Source: Isoetes taiwanensis (taxonomy: Eukaryota > Streptophyta > Lycopodiopsida > Isoetales > Isoetaceae). Taken from it: a stretch of 64,000 nt of DNA. Below are positions 25,601-37,800 of this stretch, piece after piece. The notes beneath the pieces were generated by a model. That model was not told the DNA's origin and did no database searches. It worked only from the letters and a program-made list of their open reading frames with translations. Where the stretch lies: contig JAJEKV010000135.1 of assembly GCA_021234155.1 (NCBI GenBank), positions 124,001-188,000 on the forward strand, given 5' to 3'. Positions within the stretch are counted from its first letter, which is position 1. Every line of letters begins with the position of its first letter. The position numbers were made by a program, and so were the translations under genes.

Positions 25601-26150
25601 CTCCACCACTTCGGGCCTCACACACCTATCATGAACGGACTCACCATGTTGAAGTCGCCCACGGGCCAAGCCACATCCGGGCCTCAAAGATGCGACCTTA
25701 TGTCTTAACGACGCCGCTAATGCCTCTCTCGCCACAAGACTATTGTGGGTATAGACATTCACATCCTACTCATGACCCTCAAGGCCATTCTGATGATGAC
25801 CCACCGCCCCAACAATCGCCCATGGTAAAAGTCACCGGGTACAGGCATCTTTCCACGCACGGCGCCCCACCCTTAGAGGTTCCCTGTGATGGTAACCGCA
25901 GCTAGCCACAGATATGCCCAAACATATCCAACAAGCGCCCTGAGTCTCCTCGTGGACACTTATGCTCCCCCAAGACACAAAATATCTCGATCCAACTCTC
26001 CGGTCAGCCAACGCCACTTCCGCCAGTTTCTCTTCAGACGAAAGACCCCACGAACATTCCAGCCTAACGATCTTTTATCCATAACTACCGAGAAGAAGGA
26101 TTCTACGATGTTTTCTTCCGGCTCGCCTTGCCGATGAAGCCGCCCCATCC
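22600..26150 (-). mobile_element. Near full-length decayed LINE ORF2, GC-rich
   Basis: The minus strand carries the ORF2 landmarks in order, with many frameshifts. The endonuclease start has WNVRG and DILCLGGA at 26080-25970. The GDFNMV motif is near 25660, followed by FTWY (25525). RT motif A has the form KAYDSGG near 24380. A motif B remnant has VAESL near 24170, and a catalytic remnant reads ATDDSLLF near 24085. The thumb region spans 23900-23690. WKSCFKEARGVDLRLL follows near 23640-23590. The zinc-binding tail resembles CPMCGARG near 22840. RLLWLIWKLA near 22650 ends it. The C-rich plus strand makes this the most GC-rich stretch in the window. It differs in sequence type from the LINE at 35-38 kb. 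Confidence 0.85.
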
Positions 26151-28400
26151 GGAAATGTGATGGAACAAGAGCGAAGCATCTGCGAGTGCAACCCTCAAAG
26201 ATTCAAATCCACCTCGCCCCACGAGCGTATTTCGAGCTACCTATCCAGTGCTTCATCCTCCTCCGAGAGGTTTTGGGTGGATACAAGACGGGACCGATAC
26301 GTGACTAGCCGCCTAATCCCAAGCCCATCTCTGGGGATTGCCGCCGCCTAGCCTGCCTCGGCCGGGATGTGAAGCAACTTCGGCCACCATCCGTGAAGAT
26401 ACCGACCCCGCCCCATCAAGCTACCGCTCTCATTATCCTGGAGATAGATCAAGTGACCTATCCGGGCGCCGGGACCGGCCGGATCCCGGCCGAAGAGCCT
26501 CCTCCTCCACCAGCCTGATTTTGGGAACGAACTCGTCCCTCTACCCTCATGAACCTCCTCCCTCCTTGCTCCCCGTGAGGCCCCTGACATCGACATCGGC
26601 CCTCAACTCCGAAGCGAGCTCGCTGGCACCCCGAGAGCGGGAAACATTCTGCGGATCTTCGGCCCCATTTACCGAGGAACCAAAGTACCGGGCCCGCTCC
26701 TAACAAATACATCATGAGAGGCAAGTGGACTATCCATGTAAAGCCAATACGCATCTTTGGCTCTCAAACTATGGAGTGCGCAATATGGTCAGCCGAGCCC
26801 ATTAGCCATCGCAATCATGGAAATTTCGCAACAACATATCCGGCCGATCCATCACCAAACCAACACGCGATCTTCGTGGGTCGAGCACGACCAGCACTCA
26901 CCCCTGTAAGTGTAATACGTCGTAAATCAGAAGTTCTCCACATGAGGTCAACTCTCGCCACTCACCCTCTCCACTAACGGGCGTGATCAACATGAGGAGA
27001 AAACAATTGTTCCCTCAGAACTTCACTCTGACCGAACGGCGTAGATCCCCAACCGCTAGCGTGAGCTTGCACCACCCACCCTCCCCGGGTGTCGGGCACC
27101 CCAATATAGTACACCAACACCGCTGCTGTAGACTAGGTTAGAGATAGACTCTGAGATGCTGCCACGATCAACTGACCATGGCCGCTGAGGGGCCAATGGG
27201 GTCCACCCCAACTCCTCCTCATAGCCGATTCAAGAAAGCCAAAGCCTCCCTCCCATCCTGAGCAGGCACGGCCACCTGCAGGCTCTGATCCATTCTCGAG
27301 AATCGTGGCATGAAAGCCGGCTCACCAGAGTCAAGCCTGCCCTGCCATGTCGTGGTCCCGGGCTGCTAATCGACTCCATGCTCCCTCTTAGCCGCGACGC
27401 CTCTGCATTCTAATAGCTCCCGGGTCTCCGACGGCTATATATAGCGATGCCGTGGCACACCACCACACCCATTGCCTCAGGCAACCGTGACACCGGATTC
27501 AAGCATCAGCAGCGGGATCCTCCTACAATGTCGGTGGACCGCGAATTTGGACTGGCCAGCCGGAGCCTGCTGTCTCAAGTGGCGGCATGCTGCTCGGGAC
27601 TCCTCACCCTGCTTCTCCTGCAGCCTGTGCACCCACTGCACAAGGACTTCCAGCCTGAACGCCAACCTGCAGATTGAGTGCCGAGGATGCTCCTGACCTG
27701 CGGGGATGAGTCACCCCTCCCTCTCACCGACCTCCATAGGACCCTTCTGCCCAGATCCTGGCTGCACCAACCAAAAAGAGGGCAGCCTGCCCCTCCCTGC
27801 CTCCGATCTCCGTAGAGCTCTTGCCCAGCCCCTGGTTGCAGCGCACAACCCAGGGCTCTTTAAGGCTGCCCGCTGTCTCTACCTTTCCTCCTCAAACCGT
27901 GGACACTCCCCAGCCCGATGTGGGCACCAGATTGAAGTGGCTCCGCTACTCCGGGCTCCTCAAGAGACCCGCTACTACCATCCACACACACACCTGCCTC
28001 AAGTGATGAATTAACCAAATCCCACCTCGAGCACCGGATCTGTGGGCAACCTAAACCCCAGCCCATCCGGCCGGCCCTGTGGCCCCGAAGTGCTGAGCCC
28101 CTCCTCCCACGCCAACCACCTCACCTGCAAAAAGAATCTGATGATATCAACAGCCCCATAGTTCGGCTCTGTAGTCCCGATGCTGCCAAATCCATCCCTA
28201 CAGCCTGCCTTTGTCATCATAAGAAGATCCGCTGAAGGCGGATTAGGCTTTTGCGGTAAAGATCCAACTTCACCCAGACAAGTCTGCTGTTGCTTCCGCG
28301 CCAGCTTCGAACCCTTCTATGAACTGTCGATTGTATCTCCTGCGGGTTACTTCCCAATCCGTTGTCTGCCATGCCTCGAGCTAAATTCAGCAATCCACGA
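26150..28400 (-). other. GC-rich region upstream of LINE ORF2
   Basis: By position this would hold the LINE ORF1 and 5' UTR, and the base composition continues that of ORF2. Long but low-information ORFs occur on both strands (26338-26703, 26458-26754, 27706-28014). No zinc knuckle or RNA-binding motif of a LINE ORF1 was recognised. Composition drops to AT-rich near 28380, which may be the outer edge of the element. Confidence 0.35.
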
Positions 28401-31400
28401 AATGGGTTCTACTTGGCAATGATTTGAAGCTTTGTAGGAAGGATTATGAAATTTTCAAGCAGAACTACATGTAATTGTGTGTTTTGTTGATGGAGATCTC
28501 AAATTTACTTGATGCTTTATTTGTGCAGAGACAGGCAAAGCTGGGCAGACACTTCTTTAAACAAAAATATCCATTGTCTTTGTCTTTGCATCCATTATTG
28601 CTTTTGCAGACTGCAAACTCCGATACCTTTCAAGCTGCTGATTTGCTCAATCATTTTAGCTTTGTTTCTAAGGGTCTTGCATATTTTCTTGGGGTTTGTG
28701 CATAGAATTGAAGTAGATCTGTATGGAGATAAGAACAAAGAAAGTGAACTAGATCCTGATCTAGTCTTTGTTCCAGAAACGCAGGACTAACCACATCAAT
28801 CAAGAGGACGCCATTCAGGTTCTTTAAGTGTTTTAATGTAAAACTTCAATATTGCAAGTTTATATAATGCATCGAATAGAATAAAATATTACATGTTGCA
28901 GCTTTGTTGTAGTTTGAAAGCTGAGAAGTTCCGAGCGATAGAGGATGTTTCATGAAATTAGAATACAAACTAGATTGGAATACTTATTGCAGATAAAAGG
29001 ATAAGCGTCCATGTGAAGTTTCCAAGCTAAAGTCTCTGCTATGAAATGGTGAAACTAGTGTTTAGCATTAATTTTAGAATATCTAAACTGCAAATTTGCT
29101 AAAAGGTTGCTCTAATAACAGCTGTAGAAAATATAGTTCTATCTTCAATGTGTGTCTAATCATCCAATTTGGATGCATGGTTCAGAAGTTATGACTCTGA
29201 ATTTTCTGCTTAAAAGTGTGAACAACAGACCTTTTACTTTATTTTTAGACTAGTTAAGTGGCTAATTTGTAATGGCCTCTACTTGGGATGGGAACCTTAT
29301 GACCTTTTTGATGAATATCTAGACATAAGGAATGGTGGTATCTTGATGAAGTTACACTCTAAAATGTAGGGCTGGACATCTTAACTTTTTAGTGGTAGTG
29401 CTGCAAAGTTCAGCGTTCCTATATAGATTTCCGCCATATTTTAAGTTACTTAGGCTTTGTTTTTTCAAAAGTTATCTAATAAGTATTCTAGAACATGTTC
29501 TTAGGTGCTCAACAAATAACTAGGCATCGAAGATGGCAATATACAGTCTAGTTACAACACTTTGAAGCTTCTGCTATATCATTGTGAAAGCAGAGGGAAA
29601 CCTTAGATTTGGCGTACTTAGACTACGAATCTGCTAAACGTGGCCTCTAATAGAAGTTGTAGGGAATAGTGTTCAGCTTCCAATGAGCATCTATTCGTTC
29701 ATTTTGATGCATGGTTCAGAAGATACGGTTTCGAATTTTCTGCTGTAAATAGTGTGACAGCAGACTTTTACTTTATTTTTGAACTTATTAAATTGCTAAT
29801 TGGAAAAAATGGTCTCTAATAGTATTGTATCCACATGTGTTGTAATATTCTAGGCATATAGTCACGTTAGAGCATCTACGCTTCTATAGTGAATGGGTAG
29901 ACATGTTAATATTTGAGTACGATAGAGATGCCAGTGGCTTGGAGATGACAACCTGAATTTGTTGATGACACCCATACACTTCATTCCAAGTCTAACCAAT
30001 TGCTTTGAACCGCCCCCATTGAGGCTTTGGGGCAGGAATAGAGAAGATGCAATATGCCACCAGAGAATGCACTCATATATCTCCGAAGAATATTTAAAAT
30101 ATCAAAGAAAGAGAGAGTTGCTTAACCTATAGCTCTGTCTTCGCTATTTAAGCTTATTAAGGACATAATTGTAAAAATATATTGTCCCAACTTATGTGTT
30201 GCAGGTTGATGCCCTATGAAGACTTCATTAATGCAAAATTGCAACCTAGGGCTTCTTTGTTTGGCATGAGTAGTCAATAGTGTTACTTGCAATGACGCCT
30301 GAAGAGATCTTTTAGCATTTTGTTTTGTATTCTTACAATGTTTTCACTTTATATAGCATAAAAATTTCATACTACCCCTTCCCATCCCATGTTTTCTATA
30401 TGACTTCCCTTCTTGCACTACAGAACCACAACAATCACCAATCTTTAAACCCTACCGAACAAAGCAAGAGCTTCATACCACTATTTAACTTTCATGCTTC
30501 TCTAATGTAGCTCATTATTGCTGCTATCAATACTCTTCTTGAGCTGGCATAGGCATGTAAAGCCAAATTCTGCCTTTTGTCTTGACTTTATGTTGTGTCT
30601 CAACATATCCGAGGAGGGGACATTTCTACATCACTCGAAAGATGATTAACTAGGAAATGCATGTCATAAATTGCATAAGTCCAACTTCGTATTGAAGTGT
30701 TGTCGTTTATGTAAACTAAGGCGATGGGGCAAGGTATTCTGGTCAGCGGCCAAAGACCCGTGAGATGATATTAATGCTCGCTTCTTCTCTTTCCTCGGAG
30801 TGGCAAATGGGTCGTGATGTTCTCGGGGGTTTAGGCCCCTCCCTTCCCTAGCTTATACTTGTGGCCAATTGTCTTTGCTGTTTTGAAATCTCCGTGACCG
30901 CCATTGTCTTTCTCGCTAGATATAACACTCCATTTCTTTGCAGATGGGGAGTGAGATGATTGAGGGTGGTTTAGTTAAAAATTTTCACTTTTGAATTGCC
31001 CTTCATAATACTTTGACTGAACTGAGGCTCAAAAAACCCACCGGGTTGTTGCATGACATGATTTCATCAAAAAAAAGGGGCATCCTATACTGCATACGAT
31101 CCTTCTATTATTAAAGTGTATCGACACGTGGGCTGTAAAAGTGCGTGTTCAACTCGCGTTGCTCCCAGCACTTATAGAGCAGCCGTATAGAATATGCGCC
31201 GCCAGCCGCCGCGATAAGTTTCTTGTAATAACTAAGAGTTATTGGACATATTTATGGTCGTAAGGCAAGGCAAGAAGGGCCTTTTATTTGGATCACAAGC
31301 AAAAAAAAAAGCATGGCGGCATATGAACGCAAGGTAAGGCAGGCACTTTGCGGGCAAGAAATTGGCAGGGTCAGGCAAAGAAGCGGAAGGCAATGTTCCT

Positions 31401-31740
31401 AGCTCCAATTTGGGGCTTCAGCCTGTAACCCACAATACAAGAACTCCATGCATCGCTGGTAGGTTAAGCTGGACTAGATACTCCCGAAAAACAGCCAGAG
31501 ACACAGTAAAAAAGGGATTCAGTTTAAGTGACACTACGGGGATAATATATTTAGGATCGGCCAGGCTTTTCATTGTAAGTGTTTATTGAATCGTTTGCAG
31601 CCAAGGGAAACTTAAAGAATTGACATCATATCATATCAGAAAACAATTAGTGAGAAGCCAGTCGTTCTTGTCTGGAAAAACTCTGTTCCTTTCCAAGCAG
31701 CCCAAAACAAAATCCTTTATTTCTGTTGACTTAACATAAT
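28400..31740. other. AT-rich region, no recognised gene
   Basis: A plus-strand ORF at 28475-28790 in two frames shows no known domain. Apart from the direct repeat at 29.1-29.8 kb, an A-run at 31298 and a T-rich and A-rich low-complexity background, no features were seen. Confidence 0.4.
29085..29825 (+). repeat. Direct repeat of ~200 bp spaced ~540 bp
   Basis: Segments 29085-29285 and 29625-29825 share 'gatgcatggttcagaag', 'gaattttctgct', 'ttttactttattttt' and 'gctaatt' in the same order with matching spacing. They are diverged. They could be two copies of a dispersed repeat or the ends of an unidentified element with about 340 bp between them. Confidence 0.7.
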
Positions 31741-31744
31741 AATT

Positions 31745-31822
31745 GGAAACCGATAACCTTAAATTTAAACTACAAAACTAGAACCCATAACCTTAAATTT
31801 AAACTAGAAACCTTAAAGGCTA
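31745..31822 (+). repeat. Short tandem repeat, ~38-bp unit
   Basis: 'ataaccttaaatttaaacta' occurs twice in direct succession, with a third partial copy (gaaaccttaaa). The unit is AT-rich. Confidence 0.75.
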
Positions 31823-31979
31823 CAACATATACAGGCTTGCCACAGATCTCCGATCATATGAGCAAAGACACCAGAGGAATAAAATCCTCATTCCAAGCCG
31901 GTTTTCACATCAGAATGGGTCAAATGCCCAAATTCATAAAACTTTGCATTTCTTGGTCCTTCCCTATCTCTGATGCAGA

Positions 31980-32276
31980 TTATAATTTTTTGTTAGAAAT
32001 TACAGAGTTACCTTCATGAATGATGGTTTTGGCTGTTGCATCCAAGGACTTGTGCAACTGCAAATAGCATTTTAAATCTGCAAACAAATCCTCTATTTGA
32101 TTCAAGAACTCAAACTCTTTTATATTCTCATGATACTTCAAGAGAGGGGTTCTTGCTTTGCTGCTCTTTCGTTGAATCTCCTCTTGAAGCGATGAAATCT
32201 TGAATTCCATAACCACCACCATTTCTACCTTGACGCCAAACAAATCATCAATTCTAGCCTCCAATCTGCTCTCCAC
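31980..32276 (-). CDS. Unrecognised short ORF, coiled-coil-like
   Basis: A 98-codon minus-strand reading frame rich in Glu, Lys, Leu and Ile with heptad-like spacing (for example MEFKISSLQEEIQRKSS). Its first codons come from the 58-bp tandem duplication beside it. No homologue is recognised and no conserved motif is visible. It may be part of a non-autonomous transposon, an exon, or chance. Confidence 0.15.
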   Translation of the reverse strand: MESRLEARIDDLFGVKVEMVVVMEFKISSLQEEIQRKSSKARTPLLKYHENIKEFEFLNQIEDLFADLKCYLQLHKSLDATAKTIIHEGNSVISNKKL

Positions 32277-32368
32277 GGCCTTAAGCCATTCTGGAACGGA
32301 ACTCCGTATATCTAGCCTCCAATCTGCTCTCCACGGCCTTAATCCATTCTGGAACGGAACTCCGTATA
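32253..32368 (+). repeat. Perfectly phased 58-bp tandem duplication
   Basis: Copy 1 is 32253-32310 and copy 2 is 32311-32368. Both run from 'tctagcctccaatctgctct' to 'ggaactccgtata'. By eye they differ at one position (taagcc versus taatcc), so the duplication is recent. Confidence 0.95.
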
Positions 32369-32726
32369 TCTCAAGCGAGATGTGGTTAATGTGGCCAAAA
32401 AGTGATTAATGTGGCCAAAAAGTGGTTAATGTGGCCAAAAAACCAGGCTTCAAACTGCGCGGCGGGGGCAAAAATTTCAATCGGCTGGTTCTTTCTGCTC
32501 TATGGGCAGTTTGATTCGATCTAAAAACTATGCCAATCGCTTTGTCTGCTCCTTTTATGCTAGATTGCTGAAGAGAGGAAGAGATTTGAGGCAGAATGGA
32601 GCCGGATCGACCAAAAAATGCCAAAAACAGTTAGTTTTTGGGCTTCAAACCGCGTTGTTCTTCGTGGCTGATACAAATGGCCACATTAACCACATCTCGC
32701 TTGAGATATACGACGTTCCTTCTGGA
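32351..32726. mobile_element. MITE-like element with ~47-bp inverted ends
   Basis: The left end (32351-32397) contains gtatatctcaagcgagatg, followed by tggttaatgtggcca. The right end (32678-32726) is its reverse complement with only a few differences near the outer edge. About 280 bp lie between, without transposase. Two inverted ends around a short non-coding body are typical of miniature inverted-repeat transposable elements. No clear target-site duplication was found, and the left end is embedded in local tandem duplications. A simple local inverted duplication is an alternative. Confidence 0.5.
32381..32440 (+). repeat. 20-bp tandem triplication
   Basis: Three consecutive 20-bp units of the form NGTGRTTAATGTGGCCAAAA, immediately inside the left inverted end of the MITE-like element. 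Confidence 0.95.
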
Positions 32727-33080
32727 ACCCCTTCAAGATGAACACCATGCCTCTTCCTAAGCCTTGTAATGGCTTTTGGGGCCATATCATACACATTCCC
32801 AAAGCACCAAACAAACCAGGAAGCAAGAAATGTGATGGAACGCAACAGCAAAACCGTGGGGACACGAAACGCTGCACACAAAATTGTGGCAGGCAATGCT
32901 GGAAAGTAACAAAAGGGCATGAGCTCAAAACCGGCAGACCAGAATGGGCCAAACACTACAAAAAAGAGATGTACCACGAGAGCTGATGAAGAGGAAAAAG
33001 ACTGTGGAAACACATAAATAGTGAAATGGAGGAAAGAACGAACTAACTAACTGCTAACTACCTTTGAAGTTCTAGAACTT

Positions 33081-33114
33081 TGTTTACCTTCTATTCTAGA
33101 AATGAAGGTAAACA
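33081..33114. repeat. 11-bp inverted repeat, 12-nt loop
   Basis: tgtttaccttc at 33081-33091 and gaaggtaaaca at 33104-33114 pair perfectly. No role can be assigned. Confidence 0.85.
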
Positions 33115-33204
33115 TCATACGTGTTTAGAATAAATATTTTGAGAGACCGATCTAGGTGTCTATGCATTGCCCCCTTTGTATTTGTCCCTTTTGCAGAGAA
33201 GTGG

Positions 33205-33520
33205 ATGTTGCATCTTCAACTTGGATGTTGCATCTTCAACTGCCTATTGCATTTGCATAATGGATTTGCCTGAAATTATCCATACCCCACGACTTTTTGT
33301 GATCTGAGACTCGATTTATGTTTTGGCTTTGTGCATAGTCATGAATTCGAGTCGTTCTTTGGCCTTTTGCAGTCAAAATTTGCAATTCCAGAACTAAATG
33401 TTGTATCTAATGTTGTGACTTCAACTGCCTGTTGGATTTGCATGTTCGCTCCCTATAGATGTTGCCCAGAATTGCCCAAACATTTTGTGATTTGAGACTT
33501 GGTTTCAGGTTTTGGCTTAG
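33205..33520 (+). repeat. Diverged direct repeat with nested 21-bp duplication
   Basis: The segment 33205-33345 recurs at about 33415-33520. Both contain 'cttcaactgcct', 'atttgcat', 'ttttgtgat', 'tgagact' and 'gttttggctt' in the same order. Inside the first copy 'tggatgttgcatcttcaact' is itself tandemly duplicated (33202-33243). Confidence 0.75.
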
Positions 33521-33529
33521 ATTTGGAGA

Positions 33530-34880
33530 ATGCCGAAAAGAAACTTGTGATTCAATGTTCTTGCTTGCTCTTACTTCTTAGTGACTATACTTGCAGCTTG
33601 AAGGTTCTTATTCTTGTTTAGTGGCAGTTTTTTTGCAGTTCCCTAAATACGACATTACCATTACCTGATATTCGTGTTTTCGTGTATTTCCCCTTTGTAT
33701 ATCTTTTCCTAGATTTGTCCAGGAGAGTCATTATCCTGTACAATTTGATCAAGAAGTGCTGCAGAATCTAGAAGAGATTATTAGCCTTCTCGGCCCCTTC
33801 TACTCTTTCCTCTAGTGGCTTATATTTAAGGTTTATCTACTAATTTTGCCTCAGTAATTGAGGGAATGGATGCCTCGGTATTCTAGGAGGTAATTGAGGA
33901 AGTGCATCTGCTTGATGTGAATCCGAACTTGTCCTTTTATATCACTAATGACCCAAAAAGTTAGAATTAATGAAGATAATGAGTTTTTAAACATTGACTT
34001 CTCGCATTTATGACTCAGTTAGCAGAAACTTTAGCAAATTTAAATGCTTGTGTTGATCCTCTGGTTGACGGAACGGAGGATGGTCATCATAGGCCCATTA
34101 CCCATCAAGCCATCATCACGAGGGCTTCTATGAGCAGGGTAAGGGGATTGTTATCACGACATCATAGGCGTATGAGATGTTACGACACAATTGTATGAAT
34201 GGCCATCTCCAATGACCTTTCTTTTCTTATATTATATTATTGTCTATTATTTAGCAGGCTTTCTGAGGTAGAAGGATTCCACGTATCTGACACCTCAGTG
34301 GGAAATTGATGTGGCTGAATTGCTTATTTTGTAATCCTACAAACTAAAGAAATAAAAAATTCCCCAAATTTTACCTTCTCGATGATAGATCCCAGTTCCG
34401 ACATGATTCATTTTTTCATTAAAGAAGCGTCTTGGGGTGGTGGTTGATTTTGTCATGAGCCTAAGCCACTCACGTTTTACCCTAGTACACCACTATTGGA
34501 ATCTATTTTATACAGAAGTGCTGCAACATCTCTTCAAGGTGGCATATTGTATTATATTGAGTTTTAGAATGATATAGTTACTAGCCCGCATGCAAATGAA
34601 GTGACGCACAAAATATTTCATTTTCGATTTCAATATCACTGCCTTTCATATTTTTTTAGAGTTGCATCATATGCAACCAGAGGTAGCACTAACATACAAA
34701 ATCTGCAGGTTATATCTTTTTGAAATAGTGGATCAGGTAGATACATGGTTTCTGATACATTTAGTATCTTCTTCTTCCATAAATGCATATAGTATCAAAT
34801 AACTGAACAAAACAAGGTGCTGCGCACGGAGGGTTGCCCTCCATGGCCGGAGAGTGAAGTGACTTAAGTTGTAGTTGTAG
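33530..34880. other. Unassigned AT-rich sequence
   Basis: No gene recognised. A plus-strand ORF at 34010-34198 (TQLAETLANLNACVDPLVDG, then RPITHQAIITRAS) faintly resembles the N-terminus or linker of a retrotransposon Gag, but it is too short to assign. Confidence 0.3.
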
Positions 34881-34886
34881 ACAATA

Positions 34887-37800
34887 GAAGGAAGGAAGGA
34901 AGGAAGTATATTTTAACGTCCACGGAGACCAACTGGCCTATGAGACGGTTTTACAATATAGCGGAAAGTTTTCAAACACAAAATAAAACCACAGTAAACC
35001 CCGGTGACAATGTGTCTCTACCTCATCAAAACCCCGTGGAAGGAAAAACCTGTAATGAGAGGCCCCATTTGGCCAAATTCCTTGTGCCGTGGAGGGACTC
35101 CCTAACTAAGTGGAGACTTGCGTAATGGTGGATGCAAGACGCGGCTTCACCATTGCAAAGCCAGCTATGAATTGCTATCTCGTAGAGCATCTGGAGATCG
35201 GCATGAGTTGCTCTGATGTGTACATATGCTTCGGGCATTCCTCAGAGAGCATGGTGTCTATCTTTCTACTATCTCGTGATGTGACAAAGACTGCATAATC
35301 TTCATACCGGGGATTCCCTCCATCCGCATCTCCCAAATGACTGCCTACCTCTGGGAGATGGTGGGACCCCGCCTCTATTGCAGCTATAGCCTTCGCTTCT
35401 TGGTGGAAATGTGTGCCTTCGTGATACCGGGTGGGCCGTGGTTCGCCGAATGGATTGACCCGGTGTGTGGTAGTGCTCGCTTTGGGCTTTGTAAGAGTGG
35501 GCGATCCCACGTAGAGGCAAAGAAAGCACGCGATTCAAATGCGTACCTCGGCTCAGCGATATGCTTTACATATCCACAATGTGTTGATAGTCTATGGACT
35601 ATCGGTGCTAACCATCCCCCTACAATGCTCGGCCATACTCTTCGGGGACGCTATGCCCTTGTGCCAATAACAGCCCTGAGGAAGATCGCTAGCATCCATT
35701 TCACAATCCTTATGGAAATACGCAAGGTGCCTCAAGCAGATAGCGTATCGCCGTTAGGCCAAAAGCCAGCCTCATACAAAGAAACAGCCAAGGTACCATG
35801 TCCCACTAGGCTGTATGTCGTGAGTTTTCAGACTTTCTAGCTTATCCTAAGTACTCCTTTTGCTAATCATTGCCTCCCCTGCACCTATTCTCAGATTGCA
35901 TACAATAGTATTTCCATCCCAGCGATGACTTTTCTACACAAGCCATCCCATAGCATGTTAGCAGAGAAATCGATTCCTGTGATACTTCCTTAAAGGTCCC
36001 ATAACTTCCATCCTTTTGTCCTCTCAGAATAGAAGTTCTGATATCATGCCAGCATGTGATTGGCACCGTACTTTGGTTTTCTGTTGGTTGACTGGCCATT
36101 CCCGCTATGTCACGTAATTGACTCGAGAGCATCCAAATGTTCCCGATAATTCTCGGGTTGTAGCGGGGATAGTCCAGATCGTCCAAGATAGAGCAATTAT
36201 TTTAATCAGACTGCAACCCAAGGGCCACCACCTCCATGTTCTGCATCCGTGTCTCCAACTTGTCAATATAGAGTCCAAAATGCTGGAGATAACTGCATCT
36301 TGTTTAACACCTATGGTGCTATTCACCCTATGTCTCGAGCAGTGCAAAGCATATATTCCGCCATACCTAGATGGCATTCTCGCAACCGGTGGGGACATGT
36401 AGCCCTCACAAGCACAACAAGTCCCGAGGGACCGTGATCATGATGCCATCTTAAAATCCAATGAAACAAATAAATACAGTTACGCCGCATTGGCGCTAGC
36501 TTTCCATATGATTCGGAGAGTAAAAAATATGATCACTTCGCGGAGTGCGGGCGGTGGCGAAACCCGCCTCGCCAAATGCACGCGACGCTTTCTCCGCCCA
36601 TTGCGTTAACTTTTCTCCAAAGACTCCTACTAGAAGTTTTGGCGCAGTAACGCTCACCATGATTATACAAGAAGGTGGAGTCATCCTCGCTTCCCTCTTA
36701 TGAATAAGGGTGACCTTTGCTAACCATCCATTCTCGCGAGGCCCTCTCTGGCGGTCTCACATTGATTATCCCTCGGCTAAAGGTCCGGCAAAGCTGGCTC
36801 CACCCCATTTCTTTAACAGCCGGGCTTAAAGTCCCCTGCAGTAAGTCCTGCTTTTACCATTAGCAAGATGCCTAAGACCCCGTGGATGTCCGCCGAGCCG
36901 CAGTTTCTCCTAGCTGATCCGCACGCCGCCACTGCTCCTCAGTCATACAACTCCTCCAACCGGGCCAAGGCTCTTCACCGGTTCATGTAATATTTCTGGC
37001 GATGCTCTTATATAGCACTCTACGCCAAAAAGGCTTTTGCCTACCATCGCAGATCAAACATGCGCTAAGTTGATTTTTTTTCGCAACGTAGCGATGTTTT
37101 GATTTCAAGAATGCCCTATAGTCCCTAATAGCCTGCGGGTCGAGTCGATCTAAGATGGTATGAATAATTTCTTTAGAGCCTTACATTCCGCCAAACCAGG
37201 GGTTTTGAGGGAATTATATCAGTTGTCTCAAGGCTGGGAGCTTTCTTTTGCCGCGAAGCATTTATCGTCGTGCCAATGCTTTGTGTTTAAAGCCTTCACC
37301 AACCATTCACACTTATCATGCAAATGTATAGAGGGCATCAATCCCCGTGAAGCTCACGCTCAAGCTCCACCCTCATATCCCGCCGCTTGCTTCCTATAGT
37401 TCGGTTGTAATTCCAAACCCCTGGTGCTCAGTCCGTGGCTAATGCCATTGAGTGCTCTAATCCAAAGTGACATAAAGTGGATATGTCCGACAGTTCTCTT
37501 TCATCTCTTTGTTCCTGCAAGTTCGCCGCCGTAAATCAATGCAATGGACAAGTTCGCATTGAGCTAGAGATAGTCCACCATTAATCGCTCCCCATCGCCC
37601 CCGCCGCTTCAAGTAAGTGAAGCTCGGATTGCCACCGAGCATACCATTGCGTATCACTACGCCAAAGATCTCGACATAGCTAACAACTTCTAAAGGCTCT
37701 GGGAGACCGATCCTCGAGCCGCTCTGCATGCCGGGATGCCTCCGCTTAACCAAAGTGGGTTGGAGTCGCGATTTCCCCGAAGCAGTAATCCACCGCACCG

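Noticed and set aside
32645-33013. 122-codon minus-strand ORF with hydrophobic segments
   Set aside because: Its last part is the inverted end of the MITE-like element, which is also translated in the opposite arm; no domain and no splice context.
35337-35840. 167-codon plus-strand ORF, the longest in the window
   Set aside because: It is antisense to the decayed LINE at 34.9-38.1 kb and has no recognisable domain; open by chance in GC-richer sequence.
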